From assembly GCA_027082955.1 (NCBI GenBank), contig JALWTA010000034.1, positions 1 to 47,744 on the forward strand: a stretch of DNA of 47,744 nt, read 5' to 3'. This stretch comes from Sulfurovum sp. Lineage in GTDB: Bacteria > Campylobacterota > Campylobacteria > Campylobacterales > Sulfurovaceae. A program made the translations under genes and the position numbers. Below, one piece after another: positions 24,299-34,726 of this stretch (the stretch's first letter is position 1; each line of letters opens with the position of its first letter). The notes below the pieces were generated by a model that was not told where the DNA came from, did no database searches, and saw only the letters and a program-made list of their open reading frames with translations.

Positions 24299-25543
24299 CT
24301 ATAAATGCTCGTTAAGCGTATGGTTTTCAAATGCCCTGCTCTCATCTGCAAAACGTATTACTTTGACCAGACTTCCTTCCTTGAGATGGTCAATAGACTC
24401 TCCAAAAAATGCAACCGCATTGCTTTCACATAAAGGCGTTAGCATCCCCGAACCAATCTTATTATTGCGTGTTGGGCTAAAAGAACCGTTCTCAAGTGTA
24501 CCGATAACCATATTGGTTCTTCCTCCACGCAGTTTCAAGTCCTGAGAAAAACGGGCATACACTGCATTGTGATAGCATGCATTGGCACCACTGATTGCAT
24601 AGAGCACAGGGATACAGAGAGCATGCACCGTCAGCATCGTTGTCAAGGGATTGCCCGGCATCGCCATAACAAATGTGCTTTCCATCTCGCCCATCATTAC
24701 TGCACGTCCCGGTTTGAGATTGATCCCATGAAAAAAGGATTTCAGTCCATTACGCACAAACGCATCATAAAGAAAATCAGCATCCCCCTGAGAGATACCT
24801 CCTGTTGTCAGTATAACATCGTATGATTTCAGTTTGGCAATAAATGCAACCGTTGCTTCCAAATCATCAGGAATCGCCCCTATATAGGTACTGTCAAATC
24901 CAAACTCTTTAAGCAGTGCTCCTATACCAAACGCATTGGCATTATATATCTCATCCTCACTGGCACACACCCATGGCTCTTTAATCTCATTACCAGTTGC
25001 AATAACGGCAATTCTCGGTTTTGCCATAACCTTTACAGCAACGATTCCCTGTGCTGCAAGCAGAGCAATCTGTCCGGCACGTAAAACTGTTCCTTTGGTA
25101 AGTACTATATCACCTGCCCTTACCTCTTCTCCCTTTTTCCGAAAGTTGGCACCTTTTGCAACACCCTCAGGTATGGTCACTGTTGTGTCACTTACATCAC
25201 TGCACATTTCTATCGGAACGACCGTATCGACATCTGAGGGCAGTTGTGCACCGGTCATGATTTTGTAGCACTCTCCCTCTTTAAGAACCGGTTTAGGAAC
25301 ATCTCCGGCAAAGATGCGTCCGGCAATATGCAGCGTTTTGCCGCCATCCGTATGCTTATAGGCAAATCCATCCATGGCTGAATTGTTGAAAGAAGGAAGA
25401 TTTTTGCATGCTGTAACATCTTCAGCAAGCACCCTTCCGTGCGCTTCATTCAGCATGACCACTTCATATTCATGTTTAGGTACTGCCTTCTCCACTGCAA
25501 GTGCTATCGCATCTTTTAGCGCTATAACATCAAACTCTTTCAC
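24299..25543 (-). CDS. moeA: Molybdopterin molybdenumtransferase
   Basis: 414 residues. It inserts molybdate into adenylylated molybdopterin to finish the molybdenum cofactor. The ordered blocks are LPSFNNSAMDGFA (about 44-56), the MoaB/MogA-like domain with TTGGISQGDADF, and MAMPGNPLTTM. The start codon is GTG with AAGGAA seven bases upstream. It lies 89 bp after recJ on the same strand. A Mo enzyme is not present in the window. Confidence 0.94.
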   Translation of the reverse strand: MKEFDVIALKDAIALAVEKAVPKHEYEVVMLNEAHGRVLAEDVTACKNLPSFNNSAMDGFAYKHTDGGKTLHIAGRIFAGDVPKPVLKEGECYKIMTGAQLPSDVDTVVPIEMCSDVSDTTVTIPEGVAKGANFRKKGEEVRAGDIVLTKGTVLRAGQIALLAAQGIVAVKVMAKPRIAVIATGNEIKEPWVCASEDEIYNANAFGIGALLKEFGFDSTYIGAIPDDLEATVAFIAKLKSYDVILTTGGISQGDADFLYDAFVRNGLKSFFHGINLKPGRAVMMGEMESTFVMAMPGNPLTTMLTVHALCIPVLYAISGANACYHNAVYARFSQDLKLRGGRTNMVIGTLENGSFSPTRNNKIGSGMLTPLCESNAVAFFGESIDHLKEGSLVKVIRFADESRAFENHTLNEHL

Positions 25544-25632
25544 AATCGTTCCTTATAAAGCATATTTGCTGGTAATTATCTCTGATAATGCATTAGATTC
25601 ACTTGAAGTTTCCATACGCCATGAGATGTGTC

Positions 25633-27216
25633 CTAATGTACCCTGACCTCTTCTACCATTAACTGGAGTGTGACATTGCCCCTGAAGTGGTTTTCATTGA
25701 CGGTATAGACAATATCAGCTGTTGTACCCGAAGCATAGTCTGCCTCGGTTTTGAACTGTACCCCCTGGTGTGAAATACCATCCTGTTCAAACAAAAAACG
25801 CAAATGATTTCCCTCTTTGCCCATTTTGTTTGCCTGAAGGATATTCACATTGCGTGTCAAAAATTTTGGTACCGGATTGCCATGACCATAAGGCTCAAAC
25901 TGTTTCAAAAGCCCTGTAAGAGAAAAAGAGATATCCTTAAAGTGCAATACACCTACTATATCAGGATCTTCCTCTGCTGTTTGCTTTTCCATCGTATCGT
26001 AGTACTTCTGAAGTGCGTCAATAAATGGCTGAAGATTTGTCTCTTCCAGACTCAAACCAACGGCTGCTGCATGACCGCCGAATTTTTCAAGTAGATGGCG
26101 CGTTTTATCTACCAATGCAAACAAATCACAGCTGCCAAAACTTCTGCCGCTGCCTTTCAAGATACCCTCTTCATTTTTGCTTAGAACAATACAGGGCTTT
26201 TTCATTGCTCTAGCCACCCTTGCAGCAACGATACCTACAACCCCTTCATGCCATGCTTCGGCTGCTACAACGATCACTGAGGCATGCCTATCGGCTTTGG
26301 CAAGTGCCTCTTTGGTTATTTCCGATTCAGTCGCTTTCCGTGCTTCATTAAAATCGACAAGCCGCTGAAGGCGCACTCTGGCATCATATATATTTGCAGC
26401 TGTCAGAAAATCAACTGCATAGGAAGCATCGTCCATACGTCCTGCACTGTTAAGCAAAGGAGCAAGGAAAAAACCGATATCTTCTGAATTCAATGACTCC
26501 TTCTGTGCATATTCCCGATAGGCTCTGATTGCGGGACGGTTGCTTTTTGACAATAACTGCAATCCTGCGATGACCATCGTACGGTTGATATGTCTCAGAG
26601 GCATCATATCTGCAATAATAGCAATAGCAGCCAATTCCAGGTAGGACATCATATCGATTTTCACCTGCAGTGCATTCTTAAGTGAGGCAATCAAATACCA
26701 GGCAATCTGCGCACCGCATACATCATCATAAGGAAACATACACTCAGGCTGCTTTTGGTCAATAATCGCATACGCTTCAGGCAATTTTGGTGGAAGCAAA
26801 TGATGATCGGTAATAATGAGATCGATGCCTATTTCAGCACAAAGTTTTGCAGCATAGGTCGCAGATATGCCATTATCCACCGTAATGGCAAGATCTGTCT
26901 CTTCAATACGCGGAATGATATTTGCAGAGAGTCCGTAACCATCCTTGAAACGATTTGGAATGATCCATGATACAGGATAACCAATCTCTTCAAAAAAAAG
27001 CCTCATGAGTGTGGTTGATGTAACTCCGTCTACATCATAATCACCGATAACAGTGATTTTTTCATTATTGCGGATCGCTCTTACAATACGCTCCGTAGCT
27101 TTCTGCATATCTTTAAACATATGCGGTTTTGGGAGATCTTTGAGTGTAAGAAACCCCTCTTCAAACCGTGACTCTAAAAGAGAAGAGAGGGTATTTAGCG
27201 TAAGGGGATCAAGCAT
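25633..27216 (-). CDS. recJ: Single-stranded-DNA-specific exonuclease RecJ
   Basis: 527 residues from the ATG at 27216. It degrades single-stranded DNA 5' to 3' in recombination and mismatch repair. The DHH-family motifs [12 protein letters not shown] and IITDHH bind the metal ions, and the DHHA1 domain has [11 protein letters not shown] and [11 protein letters not shown]. The start is chosen because ATG-CTT-GA overlaps the pyrG stop by eight bases. The frame further upstream is antisense-free but reads inside pyrG and lacks family similarity. Confidence 0.94.
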   Translation of the reverse strand: MLDPLTLNTLSSLLESRFEEGFLTLKDLPKPHMFKDMQKATERIVRAIRNNEKITVIGDYDVDGVTSTTLMRLFFEEIGYPVSWIIPNRFKDGYGLSANIIPRIEETDLAITVDNGISATYAAKLCAEIGIDLIITDHHLLPPKLPEAYAIIDQKQPECMFPYDDVCGAQIAWYLIASLKNALQVKIDMMSYLELAAIAIIADMMPLRHINRTMVIAGLQLLSKSNRPAIRAYREYAQKESLNSEDIGFFLAPLLNSAGRMDDASYAVDFLTAANIYDARVRLQRLVDFNEARKATESEITKEALAKADRHASVIVVAAEAWHEGVVGIVAARVARAMKKPCIVLSKNEEGILKGSGRSFGSCDLFALVDKTRHLLEKFGGHAAAVGLSLEETNLQPFIDALQKYYDTMEKQTAEEDPDIVGVLHFKDISFSLTGLLKQFEPYGHGNPVPKFLTRNVNILQANKMGKEGNHLRFLFEQDGISHQGVQFKTEADYASGTTADIVYTVNENHFRGNVTLQLMVEEVRVH

Positions 27217-28846
27217 CTTCAACAGATGCAGCTGCCGCTTTGACAAATGCCAAAATGGCCGGATTTGGATTTTGCAGTCTTGAAGTAAATTCAGGATGGA
27301 ACTGTACGCCAAGGAACCATGGATGATCTTTTACTTCTACAGCTTCGATCAATCCGTGAGATTCTCCTGTGATCTCCATACCGTGTGATTCAAATTCCCC
27401 TCTATATGCAGGATTTGCTTCATAACGGTGTCGATGTCTTTCATAGATCGTTGGAGATCCGTATGCTTCACGTAGTCGGCTGCCTTCTTTTGTTTCACAC
27501 TCATACTCACCGAGTCTGAGTGTTCCTCCCATCGGAGAGGTTGTCGTACGTACCTGTCTTGAACCGCTGGCATCGATAAATTCATCGATCAGATAGATAA
27601 TGGGGTCAGGCGTATTTTCATTGAATTCAACAGAATTCGCTTCTTCAAGTCCCAAAACATTTCTGGCAAATTCTACCATACTCAGCTGCATTCCAAGACA
27701 AATACCTAGGAATGGAATTTTATTTTCTCTTGCATATTGAATAGAAAGTATTTTTCCCTCTACTCCCCGCTCACCAAAACCGCCGGCAACCAGTACCCCG
27801 GCAACATCGTTCAGGAACTTAGCGGCACCCTCTTCCTCTACTTTTTCAGAATCAACCCATTTGATATTGACACGACTGTCAAGATGTGCTCCAGCATGGA
27901 TCAGCGCCTCTGTCAGTGATTTATAAGACTCTTTAAGATCGAGATATTTCCCGACAAACGCAATTTTAACCTCATCCTGAGGCATGATGATTTTGTGTAC
28001 CAAATCGGTCCATTCATCCATTTTAGGCTGGCAATCTTCCAGTTCTAGCTGTTTGCAAATAGGAGTAAGGATATCCTGTCTGAGGAAATTGAGCGGTACC
28101 TGATAAATAGTAGCTGCATCTTCTGCTACGATCACAGAATCTTCATCGACATCACAGCTATAGGCTATTTTTCGTTTGATCTCACTGCTGACAGGGACTT
28201 CTGCACGCAATACCAGCATGTGCGGTGCGATACCAATACGACGAAGCTCCTGAACAGAATGTTGGGTCGGTTTTGTTTTTAACTCCCCTGCCGCTTTAAT
28301 ATAAGGCAACAGGGTCACATGTACATTCATAACCCTGTTTTTTCCCAATTCGTGTTTGATTTGCCGAATGGTTTCAAGAAAAGGCAGTCCCTCAATATCA
28401 CCTGTTGTTCCGCCAAGTTCTACAATAAGAATATCTTTCCCTTCTCCTGCACGAAAAATACGCTCTTTGATCTCATTGACAATATGGGGTACCACCTGAA
28501 TGGTTTTACCAAGATATTTCCCTTTTCTCTCATTTTCAATAACTGTTTTATAAACCTGTCCGGTTGTAAAGTTGTTGTTCTGTGTCAAAGAAGTGTCAAG
28601 AAAGCGTTCATAATGTCCAAGATCCAAATCGGTTTCTGCACCGTCTTTGGTAACAAAAACCTCTCCGTGTTCCAAAGGGGACATCGTACCCGGATCGACA
28701 TTGATGTATGGATCAAGCTTAAGTACACCCACTCTCTGACCTGTATGTTTAAGCAGTGTACCTATACTTGCAGCTGTTATTCCTTTTCCCAGAGAACTGA
28801 GTACTCCTCCTGTAACAAAAATATATTTTGTCATTCTTTCACTCAT
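27209..28846 (-). CDS. pyrG: CTP synthase
   Basis: 545 residues. It aminates UTP to CTP using ATP and glutamine. The N-terminal synthetase domain starts [24 protein letters not shown]. The C-terminal glutamine amidotransferase has the nucleophile Cys in GICLGMQ and the His-Glu pair in GVQFHPEF. Start at 28846 has GAGG about ten bases upstream; the internal MTKYIF four codons later is an alternative. It follows dnaN by 19 bp and overlaps recJ by eight bases, so dnaN-pyrG-recJ form a unit. Confidence 0.96.
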   Translation of the reverse strand: MSERMTKYIFVTGGVLSSLGKGITAASIGTLLKHTGQRVGVLKLDPYINVDPGTMSPLEHGEVFVTKDGAETDLDLGHYERFLDTSLTQNNNFTTGQVYKTVIENERKGKYLGKTIQVVPHIVNEIKERIFRAGEGKDILIVELGGTTGDIEGLPFLETIRQIKHELGKNRVMNVHVTLLPYIKAAGELKTKPTQHSVQELRRIGIAPHMLVLRAEVPVSSEIKRKIAYSCDVDEDSVIVAEDAATIYQVPLNFLRQDILTPICKQLELEDCQPKMDEWTDLVHKIIMPQDEVKIAFVGKYLDLKESYKSLTEALIHAGAHLDSRVNIKWVDSEKVEEEGAAKFLNDVAGVLVAGGFGERGVEGKILSIQYARENKIPFLGICLGMQLSMVEFARNVLGLEEANSVEFNENTPDPIIYLIDEFIDASGSRQVRTTTSPMGGTLRLGEYECETKEGSRLREAYGSPTIYERHRHRYEANPAYRGEFESHGMEITGESHGLIEAVEVKDHPWFLGVQFHPEFTSRLQNPNPAILAFVKAAAASVEDA

Positions 28847-28865
28847 TGGTATCTATCCTCTTTTT

Positions 28866-29933
28866 CTATGCCACAATAGGCATGATAATTGTTATGAAAT
28901 TGTCGTCTTTGACGATAAACGGCAATGTAGATTCGTTGAATTCCATAAGAAATTCGTTTTTGTCAATATGGGAGATAAAATCAAGAATATAACGACTGTT
29001 GAACGAAATTTCGAATTTTTCATCCAACCCTGTAGAGAGTTCTATTTCAGTTTTTGCTTCCACATTATCAGCACTGAGAGAGTTAAAAACAATAACATCG
29101 GAATGGAGTGTCATTTTAATCTCATGAGAGATTGTAGTGATCATTTTGATAGCATCGATCATCTCTTTTTTTGGAAGAGATACCCTGTGTTTGACACTGG
29201 AAGGAATGATACGCTGATAGTCAGGAAATTTTCCGTTAATCAGACGTGTATAGAAAAAGTAATTGTCATTGGAGATAATGAGATTGGTTTGGTCATAGTA
29301 CATATTGATTTCATCAAGAAAGAGCTTTTGAATCTCCAGTATTGCTTTTTTGGGGACAATTAAGGAAAGTGCTTCTGTATTTGCACTCTCAATTGTAGCA
29401 ATGGCAAGTCTTCGTGTATCGGTACCAACCAGATCTGTAGTTCCCTCTTTAATATTGATCAAAGCACCATTGAGTTCAAATTTAGGGTTGTTTGTGTCAA
29501 TTGCCGGAGAGATTTTTTTCAGGTTTTGTATCAGACTTAGAGAATCAAGTGTAATTTGCGGTTTATCTTCTATTCCAGGGAAAGATGGATATCCTGAAGG
29601 ATCGAATGTCGGCAATTTGAATTTGGAATGATTTTGTTTAATGACTAAAGTATCATTGAGCAGTTCAAGTGTGATTTCATCATCTTTAAGAATACGAATG
29701 ATGTCTAAAAGTTTTTTCCCATTGGCAGTAAAACTTCCTTCCGATTCAATAAGAATGTGATCTGTAGTGATACTCAAACCTATCTCACCGTCACTGGCTT
29801 TAACGATACAGGTATCCTGTTGTGACTGGAATAAAATATGGGATGTGATCTGGGTTGCATCTTTTTTTTCAAGAAAAGGCTGTAGATTGATTAATATCGA
29901 CTCGATGATCTGTTTTTGTGCTTTGATCTTCAT
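28866..29933 (-). CDS. dnaN: DNA polymerase III beta subunit (sliding clamp)
   Basis: 355 residues. The dimeric ring that holds the replicative polymerase on DNA. Three repeated clamp folds are visible by length and by blocks such as GTDTRRLAIATI and INGKFPDYQRIIP. The C-terminus FIVKDDNFITIIMPIVA closes with the family's characteristic strand. It is downstream of dnaA on the same strand with a 187-bp gap that looks like part of the origin. Confidence 0.96.
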   Translation of the reverse strand: MKIKAQKQIIESILINLQPFLEKKDATQITSHILFQSQQDTCIVKASDGEIGLSITTDHILIESEGSFTANGKKLLDIIRILKDDEITLELLNDTLVIKQNHSKFKLPTFDPSGYPSFPGIEDKPQITLDSLSLIQNLKKISPAIDTNNPKFELNGALINIKEGTTDLVGTDTRRLAIATIESANTEALSLIVPKKAILEIQKLFLDEINMYYDQTNLIISNDNYFFYTRLINGKFPDYQRIIPSSVKHRVSLPKKEMIDAIKMITTISHEIKMTLHSDVIVFNSLSADNVEAKTEIELSTGLDEKFEISFNSRYILDFISHIDKNEFLMEFNESTLPFIVKDDNFITIIMPIVA

Positions 29934-30128
29934 TGACTCTCCTTATTTATTTTATATTTTAGTACGTAGCAGTAGTTTCGCATGAATATGTGAAAAACTG
30001 TCCAAACGCTTTCTATACCATTCATTGCCGTGATATTGCCGAGGTGAAGGAGTTCACCTTTGTTCACTTGTATAATTATATCTTTTTTTTATTCAACTTT
30101 TTAGAGATGTTTTTTATCTTCTATTCAC
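29934..30128. other. dnaA-dnaN intergenic region, probable part of oriC
   Basis: Five TTCAC cores, the core of Campylobacterota DnaA boxes, lie at 29990 (as GTGAA), 30044 (GTGAA), 30053, 30063 and 30124. A perfect 7-bp inverted repeat, AGGTGAA with TTCACCT (30042-30059), joins two of them. An A/T-rich tract (about 30068-30120, with a T8 run) follows and could be the unwinding element. Origins located between dnaA and dnaN are known in non-Helicobacter Campylobacterota. Confidence 0.6.
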
Positions 30129-31452
30129 TTTGTATTGTGTTTGTGTGTATTTTGTTGGAGAGCTCTTCAAGGAGCACTTTGAAGTTTTCGTCATTTTCAA
30201 TGATTTCATTGATCTTTTTCATCGCATGAGAGATAGCGGTATGGTCTTTCATGCCAAAGTAGAGTGCAATCTGTGGCATGGAGTTTGGCGTAAGGTTTCT
30301 GGCAAGATATATCGCCGTACGTCGTGCATTTACTACATTTTTAGTGCGTTTTTTCGATTTGATGTCGCTTGGCTTGACATTGAGTTCACGTGAGACGATC
30401 TTGACGATATCATCGATGGTGACATGTTCTTTTTTCTCTTTGAGCTGGTCTTTGATGGCATTTTGTGCAAAATCAAGGGTGATTTCCTGATTAAGCATGG
30501 AGCTCATGGCATTGAGACGGATGAGAGCGCTTTCGATCTCACGGATATTGTCTCCCATATGGGTAGCGATAAACTGGATGATCTCCTGATCGAGCCGTAT
30601 ACCGTCAAGTTCACATTTTTTTTGGATAATGGCGATTTTGGTCTCAAGACCCGGAGGCTGGATATCTGCCATAAGTCCCCACTCAAATCGTGTACGCAGT
30701 CTGTCTACCAGCCCGGCGATCTTTTTGGGAGGTCTGTCGGCTGTCATGACGATCTGTTTATTGGCATTGTGCAGTTCGTTGAAGGTGTGAAAGAACTCCT
30801 CTTGTGTCTGTTCTTTTCTGCTGAGAAACTGGATATCGTCTATCAAAAGAAGGTCACACTCCCTAAACTTGTCTCTGAAACGGTCCATTGTCTGTGAACG
30901 CAGGTGTGAGGTGAAAGAGTTCATGAACTGTTCGAGTGTGGTATAGATGACGGTATCACCCATTTCGATACGGTAATTACCGATAGCTTGAAGCAGATGG
31001 GTCTTTCCAAGACCGACACCGCCGTAGATAAAGAGGGGATTGTATTGTCTTCCCGGTTTCTCTGCTACAGATTTTGCCGTTGTATATGCAAACTGGTTGG
31101 AGTCACCGACAATAAAACTTTCAAAGGTCAAAGAGGGGTTGAGATGGGTACTTTTAGCCTGGGTTTTTTCAGGAATGGATTTTGTTGGTGTAAGTCCCTG
31201 TTTTCCCTTAGGACGTTCAATATTGATCTCTATTTTTGGTTTTACTTCATTTTGGATTTCAAAAAGATGGGCGATTTTATCAGCATACTTTGTCTTGACC
31301 CACTTTGCAATGAGCATATTGGGGGCATTGAAACAGGCAATGTTGCTGCGGGAATGTTTGGTATCGTAGACCAGTTTTTTGATATAACGCTCATATTCTG
31401 TTTGCGTGATCTCTTTTTTCAGTTCGAAAAGTACTTTTTGCCCAATATTCAT
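30121..31452 (-). CDS. dnaA: Chromosomal replication initiator DnaA
   Basis: 443 residues. It binds DnaA boxes and unwinds the origin. Domain I (1-80) interacts with helicase loaders. The AAA+ domain III has Walker A GGVGLGKT (144-151) and Walker B LLLIDDIQF. The C-terminal DNA-binding domain contains NARRTAIYLARNLT and the signature DHTAISHAMKKI. Start is the ATG at 31452; the preceding TTG codon is less likely. Box-rich spacers flank the gene on both sides, which suggests autoregulation. Confidence 0.97.
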   Translation of the reverse strand: MNIGQKVLFELKKEITQTEYERYIKKLVYDTKHSRSNIACFNAPNMLIAKWVKTKYADKIAHLFEIQNEVKPKIEINIERPKGKQGLTPTKSIPEKTQAKSTHLNPSLTFESFIVGDSNQFAYTTAKSVAEKPGRQYNPLFIYGGVGLGKTHLLQAIGNYRIEMGDTVIYTTLEQFMNSFTSHLRSQTMDRFRDKFRECDLLLIDDIQFLSRKEQTQEEFFHTFNELHNANKQIVMTADRPPKKIAGLVDRLRTRFEWGLMADIQPPGLETKIAIIQKKCELDGIRLDQEIIQFIATHMGDNIREIESALIRLNAMSSMLNQEITLDFAQNAIKDQLKEKKEHVTIDDIVKIVSRELNVKPSDIKSKKRTKNVVNARRTAIYLARNLTPNSMPQIALYFGMKDHTAISHAMKKINEIIENDENFKVLLEELSNKIHTNTIQSE

Positions 31453-31598
31453 CAACGTATCCAGAGAGAGATTTTCACATTGTCATCAGAGGCGAAACCT
31501 TAATGTGAATAACTTGTGCAATTTTAGCCAAGTTAAGCTAAAATGCGGGTAGTAAGAGATAGTGAACTTTTTTATTCACTATGTGAACAAAGGTGTGA
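31453..31598. other. dnaA upstream region with DnaA-box cluster, probable part of oriC
   Basis: Six TTCAC/GTGAA cores in 126 bp, at 31474, 31505, 31562, 31575, 31583 and 31595. The one at 31505 extends to TGTGAATAA, a full match to the TTATNCACA consensus on the minus strand. The last extends to TCATTCACA, the Helicobacter-type box. Divergent promoters for dnaA and ruvC must also lie here. Confidence 0.65.
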
Positions 31599-32075
31599 AT
31601 GAATATTTTAGGAATTGACCCGGGAAGCCGAAATCTCGGCTATTGTATCCTCAAGTGGGACGGGAAAAACTTTTCACTTGTAGAAGCCGGTTTGCTTAAG
31701 ATCAAAACCAAAGAGCTACAGGAGCAGATCGTAGAGTTGGTAGAGGGGATTGATGTGATTTTAAAGTCCCATACCGTTGATGAAGTGGCTATTGAGGATA
31801 TCTTTTATGCCTATAACCCCAAGACAGTCTTGAAACTGGCACAGTTTCGGGGAGCACTCTCTTTGAAGATTTTACAGGAGATCGGGTATTTTTACGAATA
31901 CACGCCGCTTCAGGTCAAAAAGGCAGTTACTGGGAACGGCAAGGCTGCAAAAGAACAGGTGGCTTTTATGGTCAAGAGGCTTTTGAAGATCAAAAAGGAG
32001 ATCAAACCGCTCGATATTACCGATGCAATGGCGATCGCCCTGACCCATCTGCAGCGTGTAAAGATGAGAAAGTAA
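31599..32075 (+). CDS. ruvC: Crossover junction endodeoxyribonuclease RuvC
   Basis: 158 residues. It cleaves Holliday junctions during recombination. The four acidic catalytic residues are D7 (GIDPGS), E66 (AIEDIF), D139 and D142 (DITDAMAIA). It is transcribed divergently from dnaA. Its start codon overlaps the last DnaA-box-like core, so DnaA binding could influence expression. Its stop codon abuts the stop codon of the convergent L,D-transpeptidase gene with no spacer. Confidence 0.96.
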   Translation: MNILGIDPGSRNLGYCILKWDGKNFSLVEAGLLKIKTKELQEQIVELVEGIDVILKSHTVDEVAIEDIFYAYNPKTVLKLAQFRGALSLKILQEIGYFYEYTPLQVKKAVTGNGKAAKEQVAFMVKRLLKIKKEIKPLDITDAMAIALTHLQRVKMRK

Positions 32076-33791
32076 TCAATTACTCAGCGGTTTGCGTTTT
32101 GCTTTCTGCTCTTTGATAGTAATGAATCGCTTTTTAGGGACAGTAAAGGTCTCTTTTCTGTTGCCTGCTGTTGACTCTTCGATGATTTTGTCATACATGT
32201 AGATATCGTGTTTGAAGTAGGCTAGCCCGTCCTCCTCATAGACTGTAAAATAGACAATATGAACCGGTACCGGTTCTTTAAGCATGATTGTAGTTGGTTT
32301 GTCTGTTGCGATGATAGCATCGATATCTTCGCTGCTATAGTGTTTTTGGGCATGTTTTAAGAGCATGGCAGCAAGTTCGAACGGATGTTGTATCCGCATA
32401 CATCCGGATGAATAGACCTTGTAACGGCGATTAAGCAGACTTTTATTGTCGGTATCGTGCAGATAGACAGCATATTTGTTGGGAAACATGAATTTAACAC
32501 GTCCAAGTGCATTGTTGTCTCCCGGAAGCTGCACAAAACGCCATGGTACCTTTTTGTCACTGTGTTCATAGGGGTCAAGCATCTCCTGAGTTACTTCCAC
32601 CTCTTTATTGCCACGATATGCATGAATATTGTGATCTATCATATAGGTTGGATCTTCTCTTAGCACATGAATAAGATCACGTTTGATAAGGTTGTCAGGA
32701 ATTGTCCATGTCGGATTGATGACCATGTATTCTATTTGATCATCAAAAATAGGAGTAGGGCGGTCGATACGTCCCACAACGACACCCATTTTCATGATTT
32801 TCTGTCCGTCTTTGTAGTATCGCAGGTTAAAGTCAGGGATATTCACTTCAACATATTCTTTTTCAAAATGTTTAGGATAGAGTTTGGTCTTGTCAAGATT
32901 GGTGATGATTGCCTGAATATTTTTGCTTACAGGCTGGTTGAGGTACCAGGTCATCGTTGTGTCTACCTCTCCGGTCACTTTCAGCAAGTAACGTTTTTGG
33001 TACGTAATAACAGCCTTGCGTAGGGTTTCATCAAAATGTTTGTCAACAGGCGCATCTTTGGGGTAGTCACCGGAAATCTGAAGCCGTCTTTTGATCTCTT
33101 TGATCCGTGAACCGTAATCACCGACTTTAAGTGGCGTGCTGCTGTACCGGATCTTTGGAAATTTATCCATACGCTCATAGTTTTTCAATAGGGTTACCAG
33201 TTTTCTGTATCGTGTTTCAAGCGGAATCAGAGAAGTGAGATAGGTGCGTATATTTCCTTTTTTGAGTGCATTGGAGAGTGAGTTGACAGAGGGGAGAGAG
33301 TGTGGTTTCATTTCCCACACCGACTTGATGTCATTGTTGGTTTCAAGGGCTTTGAATTTTTTTTGTACCAGCGCCCAGTCAACATCTCCTTCGGTAATAA
33401 ACCGCACAAGTCTGACATAGGAGTTTGTCAGCAGCAGATCGAGTCTAGCATAGACAGGTGCTCTTTTTTCAACAGGGATGGTGTTGTTGTCAAGATAGTA
33501 GAGCAGTTTTTTGATCGCTTTCTGATCAAACGGTTTGCGTTTGTAGTTAAAGAGAGGATCTTCCAGTGCCTGTATCATCTGGCTCATCTTCTCTCTGTTC
33601 TGTGCACCGATCCAGAGCGGTGTGTTGCTGTTGAGTCTGTAGATCTCTCTGATAATCGGGGCATTTTTGCCTTTGAGTTTAGTCTGTATCGCCTGTTTAA
33701 GATCAGCGGTAATGCTCTCCATGGTCAGGGGCTGTGCCCATAAGATGTGTTGAAACAGGAATAAAAATAGAAAAAGTTTTAATGTACGCAA
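32076..33791 (-). CDS. Exported L,D-transpeptidase with peptidoglycan-binding domain
   Basis: 571 residues. It probably forms 3-3 crosslinks or attaches proteins to peptidoglycan in the periplasm. A signal peptide (MRTLKLFLFLFLFQHILWAQ) is followed by a mostly helical region (about 25-210). A peptidoglycan-binding domain follows (about 219-275, LKVGDYGSRIKEIKRRLQ). The YkuD catalytic domain (about 310-505) has H445 and the S-x-G-C-x-R motif with C464 and R466. The architecture and length match the YcbB/LdtD type. It ends immediately beside ruvC with no terminator, and starts 12 bp after thyX. Confidence 0.92.
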   Translation of the reverse strand: MRTLKLFLFLFLFQHILWAQPLTMESITADLKQAIQTKLKGKNAPIIREIYRLNSNTPLWIGAQNREKMSQMIQALEDPLFNYKRKPFDQKAIKKLLYYLDNNTIPVEKRAPVYARLDLLLTNSYVRLVRFITEGDVDWALVQKKFKALETNNDIKSVWEMKPHSLPSVNSLSNALKKGNIRTYLTSLIPLETRYRKLVTLLKNYERMDKFPKIRYSSTPLKVGDYGSRIKEIKRRLQISGDYPKDAPVDKHFDETLRKAVITYQKRYLLKVTGEVDTTMTWYLNQPVSKNIQAIITNLDKTKLYPKHFEKEYVEVNIPDFNLRYYKDGQKIMKMGVVVGRIDRPTPIFDDQIEYMVINPTWTIPDNLIKRDLIHVLREDPTYMIDHNIHAYRGNKEVEVTQEMLDPYEHSDKKVPWRFVQLPGDNNALGRVKFMFPNKYAVYLHDTDNKSLLNRRYKVYSSGCMRIQHPFELAAMLLKHAQKHYSSEDIDAIIATDKPTTIMLKEPVPVHIVYFTVYEEDGLAYFKHDIYMYDKIIEESTAGNRKETFTVPKKRFITIKEQKAKRKPLSN

Positions 33792-33803
33792 AAGTGACTG
33801 TCC

Positions 33804-34643
33804 TTAGAGGGTTTTGTACTGTTTGTCGATCAGTTGCAGATACTTCACAGGCGTAACTGCCTTCATCGCTTCGGCAAGCCAGCGTATCTGGAACCATGCC
33901 GCACCGCTGTCACGCAGATCGAAATAGTTTTTGAGACTGCGGATGTTGAACGTAACGACCATATCGACCTTCCAGTTGTCCGAGACAATGTGCTTGAAGG
34001 CATCACCGACGTTGCGTTTCTTCTTGCCGCACTCGAGTGCTTCGTAGAGTGCCTGTGCATTGTTTTTGTGTTGTTCAAGCAATGGCAGAGAGGATTTGGC
34101 AACGGCATTGGTGATGAAATCGCTGTCTCTTTCGTACTGAAAACGGAGTTTGTCGTAGATGGCACGGATCTCGATGGCAAGGTAGGCTTCATCGGCAATG
34201 ACGAAAAGATCGAGCGCGAGCAGTTTTTCAAGGAAAAAGTCGAACCCTTCTGCTGTTTCAAGCGAAGCGACAAACGCATTGATGACAGAGGACATCGTAT
34301 AGCGGGTGGAGCGTACCGATATGGCCTGAATACGGTGGCGGGCATGTTCCTGCAGTACCCCGCGGGAGGTACCGCGGATGAGGTAACTGAGCGTGGCGTG
34401 TTCAATGATGGAGTGGTGGTGATGTACCCATGCAAGGTTGGCAAGCAGGTCAGAGCGTTCAATGGCATTGATCGCATCGGTATCGAGCTGCTTGGGAGCG
34501 GCTTTGATACATGCGTTTTCGGAGTTTTCGAAACTGTCGTAGCAGGTACGTGCAGCGATCTCGGCAACGCCCAGACCGCTTTCCTGTAAGAGGGTCACTT
34601 CCGGTTTGGTGTAGGTGATGTGGTACTTTTCAACGGTTTCCAT
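33804..34643 (-). CDS. thyX: Flavin-dependent thymidylate synthase
   Basis: 279 residues. It makes dTMP from dUMP using methylene-tetrahydrofolate and FAD, independent of ThyA. The motif RHR-x7-S is at R102-H103-R104 and S112 (ARHRIQAISVRS). The HHHHSIIEH block (74-82) is also typical. It is somewhat longer than many ThyX proteins (about 220-250). GGAGC precedes the start. It lies beside the dGTPase gene (divergent), so two dNTP-pool enzymes share a 83-bp promoter region. Confidence 0.94.
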   Translation of the reverse strand: METVEKYHITYTKPEVTLLQESGLGVAEIAARTCYDSFENSENACIKAAPKQLDTDAINAIERSDLLANLAWVHHHHSIIEHATLSYLIRGTSRGVLQEHARHRIQAISVRSTRYTMSSVINAFVASLETAEGFDFFLEKLLALDLFVIADEAYLAIEIRAIYDKLRFQYERDSDFITNAVAKSSLPLLEQHKNNAQALYEALECGKKKRNVGDAFKHIVSDNWKVDMVVTFNIRSLKNYFDLRDSGAAWFQIRWLAEAMKAVTPVKYLQLIDKQYKTL

Positions 34644-34726
34644 AATGATGCTCCGACTGCTTCTATTAAAGATTTTGGGTACAATTATATCAAAATAAAA
34701 TAATCTCTATATTCTTAAGGATATCC

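Noticed and set aside
25559-25621. 20-codon open frame before moeA (starting M-E-T-S-S-E)
   Set aside because: No ribosome binding site, no similarity, and length within chance expectation for a short gap.
30381-30396. Fourth parS-like site inside dnaA (TTCACGTGAGAC)
   Set aside because: It has at least three mismatches to the 14-bp core and loses the palindrome.
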